A stretch of 22,414 nt of DNA, taken from assembly GCA_031270385.1 (NCBI GenBank), contig JAISXS010000034.1, positions 1 through 22,414 of the forward strand. Direction: 5' to 3'. Source of the DNA: Puniceicoccales bacterium (GTDB lineage: Bacteria > Verrucomicrobiota > Verrucomicrobiia > Opitutales > JAIRKQ01). Under the pieces are notes generated by a model. That model saw only the letters and a list, made by a program, of their open reading frames with translations. It was not told the DNA's origin and searched no databases. A program made the translations under genes and the position numbers. Shown here piece after piece: positions 8,071-15,998 of the stretch; the stretch's first letter is position 1, and each line of letters opens with the position of its first letter.

Positions 8071-8325
8071 TTACGCTTTTTCGTTTCTGTGGCTATCTCC
8101 GACCACTTTTAATTTAACATTCGACACGTGAATCGGCATATATTTTTCCGTAATCGCCCCTTCCGGGTACTCTTGCGACTTGCGGATGTGTTTCCTAGCA
8201 ACTGCCACACCTTCCACAATGACACTATTTTTTTTCTTAAAAACGCTCACAATTTTACCGACCTTGCCCTTGTCATCACCGGCTATGACGACAACAGTAT
8301 CCCCCCTTTTCAGCGTATTTTTCAT
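8071..8325 (-). CDS. rplX: 50S ribosomal protein L24
   Basis: L24 is an assembly-initiator protein at the 50S tunnel exit. The protein starts MKNTLKRGDTVVVIAGDDKG, the KOW motif, and continues KVGKIVSVFKKKNSVIVEGV and ARKHIRKSQEYPEGAI. ATG 8325 gives 84 residues, at the short end of the family (75-105). It is preceded by GGAGG five bases upstream. The ATG overlaps the stop of rplN as ATGA, and the Shine-Dalgarno sequence lies inside rplN, which predicts translational coupling. The frame is open further upstream to 8442, but that part overlaps rplN and is not L24-like. Confidence 0.96.
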   Translation of the reverse strand: MKNTLKRGDTVVVIAGDDKGKVGKIVSVFKKKNSVIVEGVAVARKHIRKSQEYPEGAITEKYMPIHVSNVKLKVVGDSHRNEKA

Positions 8326-8687
8326 ATTACCTCCGGGGCCAAAGATATTATTTTCATGAAATTTTTTTGTCTTAACTCCCTCGCAACGGGTCCAAAAATT
8401 CTCGTGCCCTTTGGGTTTTTTTTGTCGTCTATGATGACACACGCATTGCTGTCAAACCTCAGGTAACTACCGTCATCGCGCCTCGTCGGATATTTCGTTC
8501 TGACAACCACAGCGGAAACAACAGCCCCTTTCTTGATTGACGAATCCGGCAAACTCGACTGTACACTACAGACGATCACGTCTCCAACGGATGCAGTCCT
8601 CTTGTTCTGTCCGAGTCGCCTTATCATTTTCACAAGTTTCGCACCAGCGTTGTCCGCAACTTCCAAAATACTTTCCTGCTGTAACAT
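8322..8687 (-). CDS. rplN: 50S ribosomal protein L14
   Basis: L14 lies at the subunit interface and takes part in intersubunit bridges. The protein opens MLQQESILEVADNAGAKLVK, close to the near-universal MIQ..TxLxVADNSGAK. The signatures RRDDGSYLRFDSNACVII and GTRIFGPVARELR follow. ATG 8687 gives 121 residues (usual 122) and has GGAGGA 5 bases before it; a GTG four codons earlier (8699) overlaps that ribosome-binding site and is less likely. The C-terminus ends ISLAPEVI and overlaps rplX by four bases. Confidence 0.97.
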   Translation of the reverse strand: MLQQESILEVADNAGAKLVKMIRRLGQNKRTASVGDVIVCSVQSSLPDSSIKKGAVVSAVVVRTKYPTRRDDGSYLRFDSNACVIIDDKKNPKGTRIFGPVARELRQKNFMKIISLAPEVI

Positions 8688-8702
8688 CGCGTCCTCCACA
8701 AA

Positions 8703-8981
8703 CTACGCACCATCAACCGGCACGGAACCTATAATATCACCAACACGCCAACGCTTTAATTTGCTCAGCGGTCTTGTTTCAAAAACACACACCGAGTCCC
8801 CAACGGCACACTTATTTTCGTCGTCGTGGACAAAAATAACGGTTTTTCTTTTTATTTCTTTTTGATAGACCGGATGCGGAATTTTGTAAAAACACGCTAC
8901 CTTCACAGTTTTATCGCCTGATTTTCCGACAACACTGCCTACCAAAGATTTTCTGCGATTTCTCACACGTTCTTCGTCCAT
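8703..8981 (-). CDS. rpsQ: 30S ribosomal protein S17
   Basis: S17 is an OB-fold primary 16S rRNA-binding protein of the 30S body. The core reads KSLVGSVVGKSGDKTVKVAC, then PVYQKEIKRKTVIFVHDDEN and VGDSVCVFETRPLSKLKRWR, the usual S17 signature. ATG 8981 was chosen, giving 92 residues, because GAGGA lies about 8 bases upstream. A GTG at 8996 would add MRINF but would overlap the rpmC stop region. S17 is usually about 80-90 residues long. It lies 4 bases after rpmC. Confidence 0.96.
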   Translation of the reverse strand: MDEERVRNRRKSLVGSVVGKSGDKTVKVACFYKIPHPVYQKEIKRKTVIFVHDDENKCAVGDSVCVFETRPLSKLKRWRVGDIIGSVPVDGA

Positions 8982-8985
8982 AAAA

Positions 8986-9177
8986 TTAATCCTCACTCTT
9001 CAACGATTTCATTCCCATTAGCCTCGCGATGTTACGTCTCGTCTCGGAAAACTTATGTGTTTTTTCTAACTGCCCAATTTTGCGCTTCAGGCGTAAAAGC
9101 ATCAACTCATTGCGCAATTCTAACTCCTTTTCGCAAATTTCAGAATAAGTCAGACCAATAAATACATTTTTTTTCAT
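8986..9177 (-). CDS. rpmC: 50S ribosomal protein L29
   Basis: L29 is a small two-helix protein next to the polypeptide exit tunnel, near the docking site of trigger factor and SRP. It shows the usual helical heptads (YSEICEKELELRNELMLLRL) and the conserved ETRRNIARLMGM region, matching the family's (V)RRxIARIxT. ATG 9177 gives 63 residues (usual 60-70), with AGGTG 6 bases upstream; a GTG at 9186 is the alternative. It sits between rplP (12 bases upstream) and rpsQ, the standard S10-operon order. Confidence 0.94.
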   Translation of the reverse strand: MKKNVFIGLTYSEICEKELELRNELMLLRLKRKIGQLEKTHKFSETRRNIARLMGMKSLKSED

Positions 9178-9189
9178 AGCGAACACCTG

Positions 9190-9612
9190 CTAACTTTGTT
9201 CCTCTCTGCTAATAAATCGGCAATGCACAGGAAGCTTGCCATCGGCCAGTCTCATGGCCTCTCGAGCCAAAGTCGCCGAGACGCCGGAGACCTCAAAGAT
9301 TATGCTTCCGGGCTTTACGATTGCAACCCAAAACTCGACGCCACCTTTCCCTTTCCCCATCCTGGTTTCAGCAGGTTTTTTAGTCACCGGTTTTTGCGGA
9401 AACAAGCGCATCCACATTTTACCCCTCCTTTTCAGGTGCCTATTGATTGCTATGCGAGCCGCTTCCAGCTGCGATGACGTTAAGCGGCCGCGTTCGAATG
9501 CCTGTATGCCAAAATCTCCAAAGGCTATGGAATCGCTGCCCTTCGCTACGCCGCGATTGCGTCCCTTGTGCACCTTCCTATGCTTTGTTTTTGAGGGTGA
9601 TAAATTACTCAT
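9190..9612 (-). CDS. rplP: 50S ribosomal protein L16
   Basis: L16 organises the A-site region of the 50S subunit and joins late in assembly. The 140 residues match the usual 136-144. Family features are the N-terminal block TKHRKVHKGRNRGVAKG, then ARIAINRHLKRRGKMWMRLF, PVTKKPAETRMGKGKGGVEF and WVAIVKPGSIIFEVSGV. The Arg in the PQKPVTKKPAETRMGKGKG region lies in the stretch hydroxylated by RoxA in E. coli; whether that happens here is unknown. It starts at ATG 9612, 14 bases after rpsC. Confidence 0.97.
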   Translation of the reverse strand: MSNLSPSKTKHRKVHKGRNRGVAKGSDSIAFGDFGIQAFERGRLTSSQLEAARIAINRHLKRRGKMWMRLFPQKPVTKKPAETRMGKGKGGVEFWVAIVKPGSIIFEVSGVSATLAREAMRLADGKLPVHCRFISREEQS

Positions 9613-9626
9613 TGCGGATGATCTCC

Positions 9627-10280
9627 CTATTTTTCAAACCTTCGCTGCAACGACAGTTCTTCCTTGTCGCTAAATAACCAGCATTTTACCCCTATTTTCC
9701 CAGCCGCTGTATCGGCTTCAGCAAATCCGTAATCAACGTTCGCACGGAGCGTGTGCAGCGGAACACAGCCGTCCCTTTGCTCCTCAGTTCTTGCGATCTC
9801 TGCCCCGCCGAGTCTCCCTGAACAGCGAATTTTTATGCCGCGAGCGCCAAAACTCATTGCCGACTGGACGGCTTTTTTCAATGCCCGGCGAAAAGGTACC
9901 CTGCGCTCAAGCTGCATGGCAACATTTTCCGCAACCAATTGAGCCACCAAGTCTGGGCGTTTGACTTCTTGCACATCAATGATGATATCGTTGCCTATAA
10001 GTAATTTCAGTTCGTTGGTTAGTTTTTCCAGTTCTCTGCCTTTAACTCCTATAACTACGCCAGGGCGGGGCGTGGATAATCTTACGCGAATCTTTCCACC
10101 AGACCGTTCGATATCGATGCGTGCAATGGATGCGTATTTGAGTTTCGATTTTATGAACCGGCGAATTTTATAATCTCCGACCAAAAATCGCGAAAAACTA
10201 TTTCTGTCAGCAAACCACCGCGATCCCCAATCACGGCGAATTGGAAGACGAAAAACTATAGGATTTACCTTCTGTCCCAT
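9627..10280 (-). CDS. rpsC: 30S ribosomal protein S3
   Basis: S3 lines the mRNA entry channel in the 30S head and contributes to helicase activity there. The 217 residues fall within the family range. It begins MGQKVNPIVFRLPIRRDWGS, has a KH domain with RPGVVIGVKGRELEKLTNEL at about 73-92, and the C-terminal domain with AMQLERRVPFRRALKKAVQS followed by GARGIKIRCSGRLGGAEIAR. It ends near SLQRRFEK without a long tail. Its ribosome-binding site (GGAAGG) lies within the last codons of rplV, 7 bases away, suggesting coupling. Confidence 0.97.
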   Translation of the reverse strand: MGQKVNPIVFRLPIRRDWGSRWFADRNSFSRFLVGDYKIRRFIKSKLKYASIARIDIERSGGKIRVRLSTPRPGVVIGVKGRELEKLTNELKLLIGNDIIIDVQEVKRPDLVAQLVAENVAMQLERRVPFRRALKKAVQSAMSFGARGIKIRCSGRLGGAEIARTEEQRDGCVPLHTLRANVDYGFAEADTAAGKIGVKCWLFSDKEELSLQRRFEK

Positions 10281-10287
10281 GACGAAA

Positions 10288-10635
10288 CTAACCTTCCTTC
10301 CTTTCTATTTCTTTCAAAACTAGGCGAATATGCGACATGCGCTTTTTTATCGGGTGGGCTGATCCTCGTGCCGCTGGGACGAAGCGCTTTAAAACTGGGC
10401 CATCTTCGACGGTCACCGAATCAACAGCTAGTCTACTCGCCGGCAAGTTATTGTTGTTTTCCGCGTTTGCTATGGCACTCTCCAGCAGGGCACCGATCAA
10501 CCGCGTAGACTTTTTGCGAATGCATCCCATGAGTGCCATAGCATCCGTTGCCATTTTGCCGCGCAACAACCCAGACACTTCCCGCACTTTTTTCGAGGAT
10601 ATTCTTACATATTTTAGTTTCGCCTCAACTTTCAT
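10288..10635 (-). CDS. rplV: 50S ribosomal protein L22
   Basis: L22 extends a beta hairpin into the exit tunnel, where it forms part of the constriction and contributes to macrolide sensitivity. The 115 residues are standard. Motifs are VRISSKKVREVSGLLRGK near the start, LLESAIANAENNNNL in the middle, and the hairpin and tail VPAARGSAHPIKKRMSHIRL. It lies 12 bases after rpsS and just before rpsC, as in the classical S10 operon. Confidence 0.97.
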   Translation of the reverse strand: MKVEAKLKYVRISSKKVREVSGLLRGKMATDAMALMGCIRKKSTRLIGALLESAIANAENNNNLPASRLAVDSVTVEDGPVLKRFVPAARGSAHPIKKRMSHIRLVLKEIERKEG

Positions 10636-10647
10636 TATGTCTCCCCG

Positions 10648-10920
10648 TTACGCCTTTTGTGTGTGCGGATTGTGCGCTTTGAACGTTCTCGTTTGCGCAA
10701 ATTCACCTAATTTATGCCCAACCATGTTTTCTGTAACGTAAACGTCAATAAATTTTCGACCGTTATGTACCAAAAATGTCATGCCCACGAAATCTGGCGT
10801 AATTGTGGAACGCCGAGACCATGTCTTTATCGGCTTCCGAGTACCACTAGCTATGGATGCTCGCACGCCATCCGCTAGGCTAATATCAACAAAAAATCCC
10901 TTTTTTTTAGACCTTGTCAT
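10648..10920 (-). CDS. rpsS: 30S ribosomal protein S19
   Basis: S19 forms a complex with S13 in the 30S head and contacts the large subunit. The 90 residues match the family. It starts MTRSKKKGFFVDISL and carries TWSRRSTITPDFVGMTFLVH and the signature ENMVGHKLGEFAQTRTFKAH. It lies between rplB (17 bases upstream) and rplV. Confidence 0.97.
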   Translation of the reverse strand: MTRSKKKGFFVDISLADGVRASIASGTRKPIKTWSRRSTITPDFVGMTFLVHNGRKFIDVYVTENMVGHKLGEFAQTRTFKAHNPHTQKA

Positions 10921-10937
10921 CGCACATCCTCTCTAGC

Positions 10938-11789
10938 TCATCCCCTTTTCACTTTTCTGCCATTTCTTCTGACAACAATTGCAGAATTCGAAGGTTTCGA
11001 TTTCCTTCGCGTCATTTTCCCTTTTGACAACTGCCCCCACGGAGACACCGGATGGCCACCTCCGGACGTTTTTCCGTGACCACCGCCCATTGGGTGATCG
11101 ATAGGATTCATCGCCACACCGCGTACTCGAGGGCGCCGGCCGAGCCATCTGTTGCGGCCAGCCTTCCCGAGCGACCTCTTACCGTGTTCTGCGTTTCCAA
11201 TTTCACCAATTGCCGCCCTGCAACGGGAATGTACACGGCGAATTTCTCCGCTTGGCATTTTTAAAGTCGCCCTATCGCCTTCGACTGCAATCAACTGCGC
11301 CGATCCGCCGGCTGTTCGCGCTAGCTGCGCACCGCGACCCGGTTCAAATTCTATGCAGTGTACTCTTAATCCCTGTGGAATTAGGCACAGTGGCAACGAC
11401 ATGCCGTCACCATATTCGTTCTGAGGGTCATTTGAACTCAGTACGATACTACCTACGGACATCTTGTTAGTCGCCAAAATATATCGTTTTTCGCCATCGG
11501 CGTACTTCAACAGCGCAATATTCGCCGATCTATTCGGGTCATATTCTATTCGTTCGACAGACGCTGGGATGTCGACCTTATCACGTTTGAAATCAATCGT
11601 GCGTAGCAGTCTCTTGTGGCCACCTCCCCTGCGGCGCATGGTTATGCGACCATAGCAATTACGGCCGCTCATTTTCAATTTTGATCTTGTTAATGATTTG
11701 TGCGGCGAATTTGCTTTTGGGACCGCCGCTCCCGCTCGCACCAAAAACCTCTGCCCAGGCGTTAATGGTCTTAATTTTACAATTGCCAT
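10938..11789 (-). CDS. rplB: 50S ribosomal protein L2
   Basis: L2 is among the most conserved 50S proteins, needed for subunit joining and peptidyl-transferase centre structure. The 283 residues are close to the usual 272-280. The N-terminal RNA-binding domain has NCYGRITMRRRGGGHKRLLR. The C-terminal domain has RWLGRRPRVRGVAMNPIDHP and GGGHGKTSGGGHPVSPWGQL, the loop that reaches the peptidyl-transferase region. The position after DHP is Met here, where E. coli has His. GAGGAA sits upstream of ATG 11789. It begins 33 bases after rplW. Confidence 0.97.
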   Translation of the reverse strand: MAIVKLRPLTPGQRFLVRAGAAVPKANSPHKSLTRSKLKMSGRNCYGRITMRRRGGGHKRLLRTIDFKRDKVDIPASVERIEYDPNRSANIALLKYADGEKRYILATNKMSVGSIVLSSNDPQNEYGDGMSLPLCLIPQGLRVHCIEFEPGRGAQLARTAGGSAQLIAVEGDRATLKMPSGEIRRVHSRCRAAIGEIGNAEHGKRSLGKAGRNRWLGRRPRVRGVAMNPIDHPMGGGHGKTSGGGHPVSPWGQLSKGKMTRRKSKPSNSAIVVRRNGRKVKRG

Positions 11790-11822
11790 CTGATTTATTC
11801 CTCTTTCATTCGGTTTTCGGCG

Positions 11823-12113
11823 TCACATAACGTCTATTTTGTCACCCTCGGCCAGCGAGACAATTGCTTTTTTCTTTTTTCCAACCACCGTAAATCGATT
11901 GCGTGCCTTGGACCGCACACGCTTCGCCTTTCCGCAGCAGTTAACGACGTTGACACTTACAACCCCCACGCCAAACGCCACTTCAACGGCCCTGGCGATC
12001 TGCGTCTTGTTAGCGGCAGCATCTACGACGAACGAGTAACGCTGCCCCTCGGAGAGTAACAGATTGGATTTCTCTGTCAGTAAAATTTCTTTTAAAATTC
12101 CAAATGTTTTCAT
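11823..12113 (-). CDS. rplW: 50S ribosomal protein L23
   Basis: L23 borders the exit tunnel and is the main docking site for trigger factor and SRP. The 96 residues match the family. The N-terminal ILKEILLTEKSNLL corresponds to the usual IxxPxxTEKs motif, and YSFVVDAAANKTQIARAVEV to the conserved (Y)xFxVxxxANKxxIkxAvE core. The basic stretch AKRVRSKARNRFTVVGKKKK follows, and EGDKIDVM is the usual end. It lies 3 bases after rplD. Confidence 0.96.
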   Translation of the reverse strand: MKTFGILKEILLTEKSNLLLSEGQRYSFVVDAAANKTQIARAVEVAFGVGVVSVNVVNCCGKAKRVRSKARNRFTVVGKKKKAIVSLAEGDKIDVM

Positions 12114-12116
12114 TTT

Positions 12117-12752
12117 CTATTCCGCTTTTCCTAACAATCTGGAAACCATATCTTTCATCGCGCTATTACTTACAACGATGTTTTTGTGGCGAACCACGTC
12201 GAACGCATTCAATGACTGCGCATCAACCATAAACACGCGAACGATATTTCTCGCCGCTAGTACGAAATTGCCATCAAAAACCTTGTCAACAAATAGAATC
12301 GATCCGCCATCGAATGTCTTTTCCAACTTAGAATTTAATTTTTTTGCTTTCGGCTCCTCGACGGCTAATTGATCGACGGCAAATAAATTGCCGTCTTTGG
12401 CCTTGTCCGACAAGGCCCTAAATAACGCCAGGCGCTTGATTTGCTTGTTGATTTTTTGCGAATAATCCCGCGGTTTTGGGCCGAAAACAACGCCACCACC
12501 AGACCAAATCGGACTGCGCTTTGACCCATGACGTGCCATGCCTGTCCCCTTTTGTCTGTACGGCTTTTTCCCAGATCCGGACACGTCGCCACGATCTTTA
12601 GCGCAGGCATTTCCCTGTCTCAAATTCGCCGCAAATGCGACCAAATATTGCTTGAGCGCAACAATACCTCTGTTCCCTTCCATGGCAACCAGCCCATCGA
12701 CAGTTCCATCGGAACAAGAAGAAAAATCAGAACTGCAAATTTTAAGTCTCAT
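12117..12752 (-). CDS. rplD: 50S ribosomal protein L4
   Basis: L4 reaches into the exit tunnel and, in E. coli, represses its own S10 operon by attenuation and translational control. The 211 residues are typical. The tunnel extension shows the signature KPYRQKGTGMARHGSKRSPI followed by WSGGGVVFGPKPRDYSQKIN. The C-terminal half has SILFVDKVFDGNFVLAARNI and ends with the expected alpha/beta fold. Its ATG overlaps the rplC stop as ATGA, indicating coupled translation. See the rplC leader hairpins for a possible regulatory target. Confidence 0.97.
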   Translation of the reverse strand: MRLKICSSDFSSCSDGTVDGLVAMEGNRGIVALKQYLVAFAANLRQGNACAKDRGDVSGSGKKPYRQKGTGMARHGSKRSPIWSGGGVVFGPKPRDYSQKINKQIKRLALFRALSDKAKDGNLFAVDQLAVEEPKAKKLNSKLEKTFDGGSILFVDKVFDGNFVLAARNIVRVFMVDAQSLNAFDVVRHKNIVVSNSAMKDMVSRLLGKAE

Positions 12753-13384
12753 TTTCGTATCTGTAATGATTTTTTGGCACGGCGCACTACAACGTAACTT
12801 CCGTTTGCACCGGGGAAACTTCCACTAATGACCAACAAGTGTTTTTCCGGATTCGCGTTAAAAATTTTTAAATTTTGTACAGTGCGCCGGTCGCATCCAT
12901 CATGTCCCGGCATTTTGCGACCCTTAAAGACGTGCCCAGGCCATTGCCTATTTCCGTATGATCCGCCACGGCGGTGGAACATCGAGCCGTGAGAGGCCGG
13001 GCCTCCAGCAAATCCATGTCGCTTCATTACACCTTGAAAACCCTTTCCCTTCGTCGTTCCCACGACATCAACGGGATCATCCTTTGCGAATTCACCGACA
13101 CAAATACTCGTTCCAATTTCGTAGGCCTCGACATTAGCCACTCTTAGCTCCTTTAAAATGTCAAAATCGGCGGGCTTTCTGCCGTCGCCGATCTTTTTTC
13201 TCTTTTCATTAAAAAACCCAAACAGGATCGAAAAATAACCATCGCTATCAGCTGTTTTCATGCCAGCAATGGACGTCCTACACATCTCAACGATTGTCAC
13301 TGGCACGAGAACGCCATTGGCATCGTACAGCTGCGTCATGCCGACTTTCTTGCCGACCATCAAAATGTTTCTCTTCTCTTCCAT
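12749..13384 (-). CDS. rplC: 50S ribosomal protein L3
   Basis: L3 starts 50S assembly and sends a loop to the peptidyl-transferase centre. The 211 residues match the family. It opens MEEKRNILMVGKKVGMTQLY, equivalent to the usual (I)GLVGKKVGMTQ. The central motif GKGFQGVMKRHGFAGGPASH and the loop GGSYGNRQWPGHVFKGRKMP, then GHDG, are diagnostic. ATG 13384 was kept because starting at the next Met (13360) would remove residues normally present. An upstream purine-rich GGGAGAGAG is about 20 bases away, inside a possible hairpin loop, so the ribosome-binding site is not clear-cut. Confidence 0.96.
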   Translation of the reverse strand: MEEKRNILMVGKKVGMTQLYDANGVLVPVTIVEMCRTSIAGMKTADSDGYFSILFGFFNEKRKKIGDGRKPADFDILKELRVANVEAYEIGTSICVGEFAKDDPVDVVGTTKGKGFQGVMKRHGFAGGPASHGSMFHRRGGSYGNRQWPGHVFKGRKMPGHDGCDRRTVQNLKIFNANPEKHLLVISGSFPGANGSYVVVRRAKKSLQIRK

Positions 13385-13391
13385 ACTAAGT

Positions 13392-13412
13392 GGCAGAAAC
13401 TCTCTCCCTGCC
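13392..13412 (-). promoter_or_regulatory. Leader hairpin before rplC
   Basis: On the minus strand GGCAG and CTGCC are exactly complementary and flank a loop holding GGGAGAGAG, the only purine-rich stretch resembling a ribosome-binding site for rplC. It ends about 8 bases before the rplC ATG. A stem that encloses the ribosome-binding site would suit translational control, but the 5-bp stem is short. Function is inferred only. Confidence 0.3.
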
Positions 13413-13434
13413 TTAGATCCAAATTCCTATAAAA

Positions 13435-13456
13435 CTCACCTTTGTTAAAAGGCAAG
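13435..13456 (-). promoter_or_regulatory. Hairpin between rpsJ and rplC
   Basis: On the minus strand CTTGCCTTT and AAAGGTGAG can form a 9-bp stem (two G-U pairs) with a TAAC loop, followed by TTTTATAGG. It lies 13 bases after the rpsJ stop in an 84-base spacer, the longest one between rpsJ and rplE. It could be a weak attenuator, an RNA-processing site or chance. The T-run is short, so a strong terminator is unlikely. Confidence 0.3.
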
Positions 13457-13468
13457 CACAAATCCTCA

Positions 13469-13810
13469 TTAGGCGGCCATCAAATCAATTTTTATTTCAA
13501 CGCCAGCCGGCAAATTTAGTTTTTTCAGTGAATCAACGGTATCAACGGTTGGTTCAAAAATGTCGACCAATCGACTGTACGACCTGATTTCAAATTGATC
13601 CGATGATTTTTTGTAGATGTGCGGTGACCTATTGACACAGAATTTTTTGACATCCATAGGCAACGGCACCGGCCCTGCAACCTGCGCTCCAGAGCGCTTT
13701 GCAGCGTCGACAATGTCAATTCCAGCCTGATCGGCTAATCTGTAATCAAAGCTTTTGAGTCTTATCCTTATTTTTTGTTTTGCCGTGGACTTTATTTTCT
13801 TTTGTGTCAT
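13469..13810 (-). CDS. rpsJ: 30S ribosomal protein S10
   Basis: S10 is a 30S head protein and, as NusE, part of the transcription antitermination complex. The core starts at about residue 12 (KIRIRLKSFDYRLADQAGID) and contains GPVPLPMDVKKFCVNRSPHI and the DKKSSDQFEIR-like segment (YKKSSDQFEIRSYSRLVDIF). It has 113 residues against a usual 101-105. The surplus is a basic N-terminal tail MTQKKIKSTAKQ, supported by a strong AGGAGG about 10 bases before ATG 13810. It lies 18 bases after fusA, so tuf, often found between these genes, is absent. Confidence 0.97.
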   Translation of the reverse strand: MTQKKIKSTAKQKIRIRLKSFDYRLADQAGIDIVDAAKRSGAQVAGPVPLPMDVKKFCVNRSPHIYKKSSDQFEIRSYSRLVDIFEPTVDTVDSLKKLNLPAGVEIKIDLMAA

Positions 13811-13828
13811 GAAACACGCCTCCTAATT

Positions 13829-15973
13829 TTATCTTCCAACTGAATTTTCTACAATTTTCGCCAGCAATCCCGCCGGAACCTGTTCAAAGTGTGAAGGCTC
13901 CATGGTATATGTCGCTCGACCCTTCGACAATGAACGTACATCGGTCGCATACCCAAACATCATCTCAAGTGGAACGAATGTACAGATTATTGTCAAATTG
14001 TTTTTTACTTCTATGCCGTGAATTTGACCGCGTCGCCTGTTTAAATCGCCAACTATGTCCCCCTGATACTCCTCCGGCGTTGCGACATCGACGCGCATTA
14101 TCGGTTCAAGTAAAATCGGACCCGCTTTGCGCATCGCTTCTTTAAATCCGAAGATACCAGCCATCTTGAATGCCATCTCCGACGAATCAACTTCGTGGAA
14201 ACTGCCATCAATTATTCTGGCAATAAAGTCAACAACCGGGTAGCCCGCAATGACACCGGCTTGCGCTCCCTCGAGGATTCCCTCTTGGGTGGGTTTTATG
14301 TATTCTCTCGGTATGACACCGCCGACGATTTCGTTTACAACCTCTACGCCCTTCCCCTTTTCGGCTGGTTCAAGTTTAATAATGGCGTGTCCGTACTGTC
14401 CGCGGCCCCCGGATTGGCGTATGAATTTTCCTTCGCCAGTCGCCGCCGTCGTAATTGTTTCCCGATACGCAATTTGCGGACGCCCGGCATCGGCTTCGAC
14501 TTTAAATTCTCTAAACAAACGATCGCGTATAATGTCTAGGTGTAACTCACCCATCCCGGAAATAATCGTTTGACCGGTTTCTTGATTGCTTGAAACTTTG
14601 AATGTTGGGTCTTCTTCGGCTAGTCTTTGCAGGCCGAGGGACAGTTTTGCCTGATCGGCCTTTGATTTCGGCTCTATGGACATGCTTATTACCGGGTCCG
14701 GGAATGTTGGTGGCTCTAAAATCAGCCCAAGATCTTTGTCGCACAGCGTGTCGCCGGTAACGACCCCCTTAAGCCCAATGATCGCACAAATATCGCCGGA
14801 ATAGGCGACTTCTATGTCTTCGCGCGTGTTGGCCTTCATCAGCATCAGACGACTTATGCGCTCGGATCTCCTTGTGCGTGGGTTGTACACAACTTCGCCC
14901 TTTTTTAACTGCCCAGCGTAGACACGGCAGAAAATTAATTTACCAACGAATGGGTCAGTCATCAGTTTGAACGCTAGTGCGGCGACTTTTGCCCCGTCGT
15001 CCGGGACGATCGATGACTCTTCGTTTGTGTCATCATCCTCAAACGCACGCATTGGCGGCAAATCCAGTGGACTTGGCAAATAGTCGACAACGGAATCCAG
15101 CAACATCTGGACGCCCTTGTTTTTGAACGCACTTCCAGGTATCACACCTATGAAATTCATCGACAGCGTCGCCTTTCGCACGGCAACGCGCAGATCACCG
15201 ACGCTTATCTCACTTCCTTCCAAGTATTTTTCCGCAACTACATCGTCAAAGTCCGCCAAAGCTTCTATGAGCAATTCGCGGTGTTTCTTTGCATCTTCCA
15301 GCATGTCCGCCGGAATGTTAATTCTGTCGTAGTATGTTCCGTTTGCCGAATCATCGCTGTAAACGTAGGCACACATTTTTACCAGATCAACTAGTCCACG
15401 CAATGATTCGCCAGCCCCTATATTTAGGAACAAGGGGTGTGCGTTTCCGCCAAGTTTTTCGCGGATGTCATTCACGGCGCTTAAAAAATTAGCGCCAGTT
15501 CTGTCCATCTTGTTGATGAAAGCGATACGAGGGACATTGTATTTGTCCATCTGCCTCCAAACCGTTTCCGACTGCGGTTGCACTCCGGCAACTCCGCAAA
15601 ACACTGCAACCGCTCCGTCAAGGACGCGCAGGGAACGCTCCACCTCTGCCGTAAAATCAACGTGTCCCGGTGTGTCTATTATGTTCACTTGGTGTCGAAT
15701 CCCAGCATACGGCCCCTCCTTCGTTGTCCACGCACAAGAGATAGCAGCGGAGGTTATTGTAATTCCGCGTTCCCTCTCCTGCTCCATCCAGTCGGTCACA
15801 GTCGTACCATCGTGAACCTCTCCTATCTTGTGGACAACACCGGTGTAAAACAAAATCCTTTCCGTCGTTGTCGTCTTCCCAGCATCTATGTGCGCAGCTA
15901 TGCCAATGTTGCGGGTGTATTCCAACGGAGTACCCCGGTCCTCAGAATTAGCAGTCGAAATCTCCTTCGCCAT
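13829..15973 (-). CDS. fusA: Elongation factor G
   Basis: EF-G is the GTPase that drives translocation and, with RRF, ribosome recycling. Starting at ATG 15973 the protein has 714 residues (usual 690-705). GTPase motifs are G1 AHIDAGKT at 27-34, the switch I region with RGITITSAA at 69-77, G3 DTPGH at 100-104 and G4 NKMD at 154-157. Later domains are seen in GELHLDIIRDRLFREFKVEA and in ERKGRGQYGHA-like SGGRGQYGHAIIK (domain IV), and it ends near GRATYTMEPSHFEQVP. The frame is open upstream to 16054, but that part is not EF-G-like and overlaps rpsG; AGGTGAA precedes 15973. A Thr- and Ser-containing insert follows the start. Confidence 0.97.
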   Translation of the reverse strand: MAKEISTANSEDRGTPLEYTRNIGIAAHIDAGKTTTTERILFYTGVVHKIGEVHDGTTVTDWMEQERERGITITSAAISCAWTTKEGPYAGIRHQVNIIDTPGHVDFTAEVERSLRVLDGAVAVFCGVAGVQPQSETVWRQMDKYNVPRIAFINKMDRTGANFLSAVNDIREKLGGNAHPLFLNIGAGESLRGLVDLVKMCAYVYSDDSANGTYYDRINIPADMLEDAKKHRELLIEALADFDDVVAEKYLEGSEISVGDLRVAVRKATLSMNFIGVIPGSAFKNKGVQMLLDSVVDYLPSPLDLPPMRAFEDDDTNEESSIVPDDGAKVAALAFKLMTDPFVGKLIFCRVYAGQLKKGEVVYNPRTRRSERISRLMLMKANTREDIEVAYSGDICAIIGLKGVVTGDTLCDKDLGLILEPPTFPDPVISMSIEPKSKADQAKLSLGLQRLAEEDPTFKVSSNQETGQTIISGMGELHLDIIRDRLFREFKVEADAGRPQIAYRETITTAATGEGKFIRQSGGRGQYGHAIIKLEPAEKGKGVEVVNEIVGGVIPREYIKPTQEGILEGAQAGVIAGYPVVDFIARIIDGSFHEVDSSEMAFKMAGIFGFKEAMRKAGPILLEPIMRVDVATPEEYQGDIVGDLNRRRGQIHGIEVKNNLTIICTFVPLEMMFGYATDVRSLSKGRATYTMEPSHFEQVPAGLLAKIVENSVGR

Positions 15974-15998
15974 TTCACCTGTCTCCCAAACACAATTA

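Noticed and set aside
8326..8442. Longer N-terminus for L24 (39 extra residues)
   Set aside because: The extension overlaps rplN, is not L24-like, and a strong GGAGG sits directly before ATG 8325.
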